Shown: positions 20,304 to 26,371 of the stretch, in pieces
How positions within the stretch are numbered: the stretch's first letter is position 1
How the letters are laid out: the number at the start of each line of letters is the position of its first letter
Assembly: GCA_001953115.1 (NCBI GenBank)
Contig: LSSL01003535.1
Coordinates: 1-26,371 of the forward strand
DNA: 26,371 bases
Reading direction: 5' to 3'
From: Smittium mucronatum
Lineage: Eukaryota; Kickxellomycota; Harpellomycetes; Harpellales; Legeriomycetaceae
Notes under the pieces: generated by a model
Told to the model about the DNA's origin: nothing
Database searches by the model: none
Seen by the model: the letters and a program-made list of their open reading frames with translations, nothing else
Made by a program: the position numbers and the translations under genes

Positions 20304-23300
20304 TTAATTCTTCTCTTCCGAAATAGTGTCACCAGTTTGTTTGGAATCAATCAATGCATCATTTCTAGAGGAATTTTTAAGATTTTCAGTTGAGCGAGAC
20401 ACTTCATTGTCAAAAGTGGAAGTAAGGTTGGATACATTACCGCTCTCTTTAATTAACGAATTGCCGCTCTCAATTAAATCTTTAATGCCATTGCCTAAAG
20501 GATTTGCTAAGACGCCTGGGGTTTGAGTAATGTAATCCATCATTCCGATTGTGGTTTGAGTATGCTCGTCTTTACTAGATCCCAAACTCAATAGAGGAGA
20601 ATTATGGACTTTTGATAGTTGGTCTAATGGATTTATAGAGTCAAGAGTTTCAGAACTGAAGAAAACGGGAGATTTAGAAGGTAAAGACGAAATAGAGGTA
20701 CTGAGAAATTCTGGAATATTAAGCTGTGGCGTATCTGAGGAAACTGCGATATCATTACAGTTATTAATTAATGGAGTCGGTTTAGACGGCAAAGTATTTT
20801 CGACATTTGTAGTGCCAGAATCTTCAATAGATTTGTCGCCATCTAAAATAGACATATTATGGGATGTTGTTTGAATATTAGGTCTCTTAGTTGAACTGTT
20901 TAGAGATTCGTTATTTGAGACTTCTAATATATTATCTGAGTTTTCAGTGCTAATGACCTTTCTCTTTAGACTGGTTCCAGAGAAAACCCCATTTGAACTT
21001 GAATTTCCGAAATTCGCGGCAGAAACACTCGATATTTCGGATAATGGAGGGACCGATAAATCAACTTGGCCATTCGTATGAAGATCTCCCACGTTAGCTC
21101 CGCTCTTTAAAGCACTCATATTATCAGCTCTAGAAGAATCCTTTCTGAAAAAGATCCTCTCTTGGGCTAAAGCTAGACGTTGTTTAGCTAAATCATATCT
21201 TTCTTGTTCGATTGTCTGTTGCATTTCTTCTAATATTTTAACCTTATATTCCAATTTTGTAAGCTGTAATTCAATTGCTTGGTGAACTAATAACTGCATA
21301 GAAGCTTCTTCTCTATCAGCTAGCTGAGAAGCTTTGGCGGCTGCGGCACTCAGCGCTAGAGAAGCTGCCACTTGTTGAGTGTCTTTATTAGGGGGCTCCA
21401 AGTGAGGTTTTGGTTTAGATGAATGAACTTCAGAATTGGAATTGTCTATAATTTCATTATTAAGATTAGTTGAATCAGAATTCGAAACACCCATGCTTTG
21501 AGTAGGGTTATCTAAGTCATTATCAGGATTATTTTTTGTAGAAGGAATGGATGAATCATTTGATGTGCGCAGACTTTCTTTGAATTCCTTTTTATCAGGG
21601 TTTGACGGATGTCTTTTTTTTAAATTAGCAAGCACTCGCAAAGCCTCTTTAGCTGCAGCTGCAGCCACAGCAGGATTGACATTAGAAGCTAAAAACGCCA
21701 CAACAGACATGACTGGATTGTCGGCCTTAGAAAATGGAATATATTGATTTGCTCCCGGTGGACTAAATTCGTTCAACAAATTGTTGTTGACTTCACGGAT
21801 ATTGATAACTTCATTATCCTCTATAGGTAGTTGCAAAAAATGTAATACACATTCCTCCCTAGATCTGGTACTTACGTGTTCTGAAATTTTAGTCCAATCC
21901 TCATCGTACATTTCGATTCCCTCAAGCAACAAAAGAGTTTCCTGGTCGGTCCATTTATCGGGTCGAATATGAGGATCAGTAGCCTTAGTATCTTTTTGTG
22001 ATAGTTTGACGAAGTCAGAGCTGTTCAAATAGCTAGGAAAACGCCCATCCAAAAAGCAGGGGGAACATAAATCTATTTTTTGGCGGGTTGGTTTAACACA
22101 ATGATATTTAGATTCACCGATATCGTTTCCGCACGTAAAACAAACGGAAGATTTATCATTTTGAGAATCAATAGAGGAAGAGGAGTTATAAATGTTGTTT
22201 TTGGTATCAATTGGCCCGGAAGTTCTGTTTAAAAATGGGTTACTTGTAGCTTTTTTAGGTAAATTTGGATCGTGAACACTATTTTTTTCAGACCCGCTGA
22301 TGCTCTCAGATGATGGAGGATTTTGGTATACAGGTACGTTTGGAAAATATGGTGCTAATCCACGCGGAGTCTCTGCAGTTATTCTGAAGTGGCCTGTGAA
22401 AGGGGGGCTAATTAAAGAGGGTTTTGTTTCAGGATCAACCTGATAATTAATCAGACCCCATTGTTCAAGAAAAGCGTGAACTCTCATAATGCTACATACA
22501 TCCCCCGCTAGATTACGCCTACACGCAGTGACTGTGAGGTATTCAATAGGACATAGTCTGTAAGTGTTAATCATAAAATTCCGATACTCCATATAAATCT
22601 GGGGGGTTTTGGATTTATTTAAACCATTAAAAAATTCAGGGTTGGAATTTTTTTCATTTTCATGTATTTGGGATAAATCAAACCACGCTGAGTAGCTAGG
22701 AATAATAACCTCATATTTCTGCTCTGCCACAACCTGCTCAACTTTGGTAGTTGAGTCAGGGACTAATTGCTCACTGATTTCGGCATCTTTTATAGTAACT
22801 GAAAACTCATTTATGTAGTTTGGATTATTAAGGCTCTCTTGATTTAAAATCGAAGTTTCAGTTATATCATTTTGAGAAGCAAACTGAACATCTTCCTGAG
22901 TATCTTTTGGTGTTTCGTTTTTTAAGTTTTCATTTGGGGTTTTTGATATAGCTGAATCAGCTATTTGAGCACTATTTGGAATAGGAGGAATAAAAGACGA
23001 AATCGAATCCGGATTTGGAGCTAAGATTTCTTCCGTATTGGGAATATTTGTGGCAGCTGAAGGCGTATCATTCTTGAGAGCTTCATTGGATGTTGAATTA
23101 AAATGATTATCAGAAGAGGTACTGCTAGGAATTGGAAGTTGAGAAGGGTCAGATGGGTTTATTGATTTATCAGTAATGTTAATTGTAAGTGGGTTGGTAT
23201 TATGATTAAAGACATCAGAAGGTGTTACAGATTGAGAAATATTTTCCAAATTGGAAATTTTTCCAAAAGAAATTGGCTCTAACTCATTTTTTTTTTTGAG

Positions 23301-24558
23301 ATTTTGTTTTTGGAGATCTTGTAAATCGGCTACTTGAACTCCGGGTATCTCAGAGTTTAGCTCAACAGACTTATCAATGGAAGGTATGTGAGGAATAGGA
23401 TCATTAGAAAGAATTTCCGTTTGAGAATCACTTTCAAATTCTTCTCCGCTTTCCAAATCTATGTCATTATCTACAGATATATTTGACGTTTCGTTATCTT
23501 TGAAGTCGGGGAAAATGATATCTTTCTTACTGATGGGAATAGTATGGGCTATTATGGGAGCCTCAGAATTAATTGGGGGGGATATTATAGAATCGTTGTC
23601 GGGAAATGAAACTGAGACTTCATAATCTGCAAAATTCATCCATTCGGAGTATTTAGAACTATCAATAAGCCATTTGTGTGATAATCTGATCACCTTCGGC
23701 GTTTCACTGGCGGAAATTGAAGAAAGATCGGTTGCTTGGGATTCGGGAATCCAGATATCAAGAGAATCAGGCGAAAACCTTTCATGTACAAGAGACATGT
23801 GATTAAAAGTATTTACAATCATTTTAAAGTTAGTTGAGATATTATTGGGCTCAGAATTAAGGATAATCAAGGTTTCCGGAGACTCAGAATCAGATACTTT
23901 GGCTATAATGGAGTTGAAAAGAGAAAGAAAAGTGTAGAAGTAAAGGTGTTTTAGTGGTATGGAAAAAATGGAAAAAATAAATACCTCCTAGATTTTGGGC
24001 TAAATTTCTCAAGAAATTTAAATATTCAGAATCGAAACCTTTACTAAAAAAAATGTTCTTGTTTAATATCAGATTTTTTTCGAGCAGAGATGAGTTGAGC
24101 TTGGAGATGAAATCATGACCCTCAGATTGAGTAAAGCCATGGATTATATGAGGTATGTTAGAATAATCTGAAGAGATGGACGAAGCTACGAGAAATATAG
24201 TGGTAAGAGACTCTAACTTCGTTTGATGATCTTTGTTAGAAATAGAATGGGAAAATGATTCTTGGTTTTTTTGAAATGAAACAGGTATTAAAAAAAATTG
24301 AGACGGCAACTTTAAAGTCTTTTTGATTTGGGAATCATTATTAAAAATCCTATTTTGCAATATAAATATCTCATATAGGATAGAAGACAGAGTCTCAGCA
24401 GAAAAGGAGCTAGGAAGATCTTGCTGAAAATTATTATGTATAGAAGCTTGGATTGTTTTGTTTAATATTGGAGCAACAATTTCAGACAAAAATTTCAATA
24501 CAGTAGCATCATGGAAATATGATCTCCATCCCTTTTCTCGCTCAAAAAAATCTCCCAT
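20304..24558 (-). CDS. SWI3/Rsc8/SMARCC-type subunit of a SWI/SNF-family chromatin remodeller (two exons)
   Basis: Exon 1 is 24558-23985 and exon 2 is 23902-20304. Joining them gives 1390 residues. In spliced numbering, about 1-290 matches the N-terminal SMARCC module, including SPDSLDIWIP and HKWLIDSSKYSEWMNFADYEV-like sequence (split here as KWLID...EWMNFADYEV). The SWIRM domain is at about 588-678 (YSAWFDLSQIHENE, then YRNFMINTYRL and RVHAFLEQWGLINY). A ZZ zinc finger is at about 777-810 (CFTC, C, CSPC). The SANT domain is at about 839-886 (KWTDQETLLLLEGIEMY, WTKISEHV, CVLHFLQLPIE). An alanine-rich NPVMSVVAFLAS segment is at about 917-952 and a coiled coil at about 1035-1112. Long Ser/Asn/Pro-rich linkers make it larger than yeast Swi3. 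The protein acts in the nucleus as a scaffold of the remodelling complex. SWIRM, ZZ and SANT in this order are diagnostic. The exact paralogue (SWI/SNF or RSC type) is not resolved. Confidence 0.93.
23903..23984 (-). other. 82-nt spliceosomal intron of the SWI3-like gene
   Basis: On the minus strand the intron begins GTATTT after CTAGGAG and ends CATTATAG before CCAAAG. Splicing makes a GCC codon and joins NLAQNLG to AKVSDSESPET in frame. This restores continuous SMARCC-like sequence ahead of SPDSLDIWIP. A CACTAAAAC stretch could hold the branch point. Unspliced, exon 1 would read into a low-complexity tail that ends within the flanking sequence. Confidence 0.85.
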
Positions 24559-25088
24559 TTCTGTATAAGAAAGATATTGATGTTTGTAAAATTATTCCCT
24601 CACCGAGGGATATTTGAAAGAGTATATGGTTTTGCAGGAGTAACTTGATAAGATACAGCGTGGATAAAGTGTGAAGTAAAACGAGTTTAAAATATTCTAA
24701 CTCAATTATCGTTTCTACTCAAGGCGTTATGTAAACCAATTACTACTCTTAGTTATATTTTGTAAGAGAATCCCATTATTAGTTATGAATGCTTCTTTTT
24801 TCTTCTGTATACGATCAAATCGCGTATGCGCCAATAAAAATCGGCATCATTAGCTGTAATATTCACCACAAAACCAGATATCTTTTAATTAACTCCCTTT
24901 CAAGCTATTGGTGAAATATTTACTTTTTTGACTTTAATTATTCAACTTTAATTATATTGTCTATTGGCTATCATTATATAGAGCTACAAGCTGTTTCTAT
25001 TGGGTATACGATCAAATTCCAAAACTTTGTAAACTCATATTACTGGGCTAATAACAAATGCTCAATGGAAAATATTGTGACGCGACTA
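24559..25088 (-). promoter_or_regulatory. 5' flank of the SWI3-like gene with CCAAT motifs and a 14-bp direct repeat
   Basis: CTATTGG occurs near 24904, 24961 and 24998 on the plus strand, giving CCAATAG in the direction of the gene. Such sites often bind the HAP/NF-Y complex in fungi. GTATACGATCAAAT occurs exactly twice, at 24807-24820 and 25004-25017, and could be a paired regulatory site or a repeat remnant. No upstream gene shares this flank within the window. Confidence 0.4.
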
Positions 25089-25255
25089 TTGACCTATTTA
25101 CATTTCACCTACTTTTTGACCACTTAAAATCAAATATTAAGACATGGACGTAAATTTGTGTATTTTGGGGAAACTAACAGTTTCTATTTGCCCAAAAAAT
25201 CTTAATTATGAAAAATAGTTGGTTGATCTAGTAGGTGAAATGTGCAGAAGGTCAA
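25089..25255. mobile_element. Small TA-flanked inverted-repeat element (MITE), better preserved copy
   Basis: The 167-bp element has terminal inverted repeats of about 26 bp. The left end runs TTGACCTATTTACATTTCAC then CTACT, and the right end is its near-complement, AGTAGGTGAAATGTGCAG then AAGGTCAA. TA dinucleotides flank both ends (25087-25088 and 25256-25257). It has no coding capacity. It is homologous throughout to 10286-10468. TA duplication and short inverted ends point to mobilisation by a Tc1/mariner-family transposase encoded elsewhere. Confidence 0.85.
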
Positions 25256-25257
25256 TA

Positions 25258-25913
25258 GTCCTGACATCGGAAAATATTAATAGCACAAGAACGTTCTCAA
25301 GCTAGAACCCGAACTATAAATTTATTGCTCTAGAAGCTAGGCATAAACTACAAAATCTAATTAGGTTTGGGTTTAAATTCACTTGTAATTTTAAGAATCT
25401 AATCTCAATTTTATATATTTAAAGTATTAAAGCTTTCTGTGACTGTCTTATATTTTCAAAATCATATACTAGTTGCCCTTTATTAAGTTCATATGAAACC
25501 TAACCCAAATTAATAAAGATTTCCTCTAGCAAATATAAGAATAATACTTTATTTTTTAACAAAATTAGTTCCACTAATTAAAATTTCATTTAAAAAAAAA
25601 ATCGGCATTAAGTTTATTCAAGATTTTGATTTTATCAAAATCATAAAAGAAATTATACTAAATAAGCAAATAGTATCAGAATATGGTATAGAAAAGACTA
25701 CCATGAGCCCTTTAATAGCCTCCTCAGTATTAATAACGCTGTCTATTAATTTAGGGTACAGCCTACTAACCTTAATAACTACCTAGATTTGCTTAAGAAT
25801 TTGACTGAAATTTTTTGCAATCTTGAAAATTTCATCAATAACCAACAATTTAACTGAAACGATTTAACCATAATAATAGATCACAAAAAAGGGTCTAAAT
25901 AATTTTCCTTCAT
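25258..25913. other. AT-rich spacer
   Basis: No gene, RNA or repeat match was found in this 650-bp stretch. Confidence 0.5.
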
Positions 25914-26165
25914 TGTACCACAGAGTTTTATTGAAAAATAGATATTAGAAGATATATTAAAAATATAAAAAATTACGTATAAATAACATCTATCCTAAAC
26001 ACAACAAACTTATTTATTAAGCTACAAGTTATGTACCTAAGGGCAGAGAGTACAATATAAAAGCAAAAGTAACCCCACCCTGCCTTTGATTACGATGGGT
26101 TGTATGGCCTAGATACTTTAACCTTAAATCAATCTTTGTCAAAGAGAAAAACGTATTAATGTCAT
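25914..26165 (-). mobile_element. Short A-tailed retroposon, copy 3 (old, diverged)
   Basis: The order of blocks matches copy 2 in the same orientation: TGTACCAC then GTTTTATTG (against TGTATCACG, ATTTTATTG), GTACCTAAGG then GTACAAT, a CCCC-rich stretch, CTTTGTCAA, and ATTGAAT. Between the blocks divergence is heavy and there are indels, so the ends are approximate. No tail or target duplication survives. Confidence 0.55.
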
Positions 26166-26291
26166 TGAATTTCTTGATAGAATATACCCATTTAGGACTA
26201 TTAAAATTAAGTCACCATCCAAGCTTAGGTATTTCTAACTTAGCTCCCCTAAAAATGGTTTTTATTTGCTAAGATCCGTCTGTTTTTTGTA

Positions 26292-26371
26292 TTTTTTTTT
26301 TTGTATCACGGAATTTTATTGTAAGATAACATCATTAAAAAATACTAAAAAAATTTGAAAAAAAGAAAAAG
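26292..26371 (-). mobile_element. Short A-tailed retroposon, copy 4 (cut by window end)
   Basis: A T-run followed by GTATCACGGAATTTTATTG and GTAAGATAAC matches the 3' end of copies 1 and 2, closest to copy 1. Only about 80 bp lie in the window, and the remainder should continue to the right. Confidence 0.8.

Noticed and set aside
20326..21972. Three short plus-strand open frames within the SWI3-like gene
   Set aside because: They are antisense shadows of a gene with clear conserved domains.
24200..26371. A second gene divergent from the SWI3-like gene
   Set aside because: No frame with coding character exists right of 24558; only a MITE and retroposon pieces were found.

Overview
The window is AT-rich eukaryotic nuclear DNA and most likely fungal. 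It carries an intron-containing gene for a SWI3/Rsc8/SMARCC-type chromatin-remodelling subunit, long gene-poor AT-rich spacers, and a decayed DIRS-type tyrosine-recombinase retrotransposon. The DIRS Gag, reverse-transcriptase and recombinase remnants resemble elements I remember as abundant in Kickxellomycotina/Harpellales (Smittium and Zancudomyces, insect-gut fungi). That placement is from memory and unverified. No rRNA, tRNA, CRISPR or bacterial-type operon was seen.

Layout from left to right. Positions 1-929 are AT-rich spacer with one compact fold-back cluster (143-237). Positions 930-1955 (minus strand) encode a secreted protein of unknown function. About 8 kb of spacer (1956-10250) follows. 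It holds a diverged inverted-repeat pair (about 3160/4462), an (AT)15 microsatellite, a fold-back element with concentric outer arms (6882-8814), and small palindromes. At 10286-10468 lies one copy of a short TA-flanked inverted-repeat element (Tc1/mariner-type MITE), and a second, better preserved copy is at 25089-25255. At 11154-11463 is one copy of a short A-tailed retroposon family. Further copies are at 16792-17101 (with a 16-bp target-site duplication), about 25914-26165 (old) and 26292-26371 (cut by the window end).

The centre (about 11707-16088) is a whole DIRS-like element on the minus strand. In its own 5'-3' order it has an inverted terminal repeat, gag, reverse transcriptase/RNase H, tyrosine recombinase, the internal complementary region and the second terminal repeat. 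All the diagnostic architecture can be read, but stop codons and frame changes break every gene.

Positions 17118-20180 are AT-rich spacer. The SWI3-like gene occupies 20304-24558 on the minus strand. Splicing one 82-nt intron (23903-23984) gives a predicted 1390-residue protein with an N-terminal SMARCC-like module, SWIRM, ZZ zinc finger, SANT and a coiled coil. Its 5' flank (24559-25088) has several CCAAT motifs and a 14-bp direct repeat, and repeats fill the rest.

The two host genes show no functional link. The main value of the window is the readable DIRS structure and the previously unannotated small repeat families around it. I did not find a convincing new multi-gene system.
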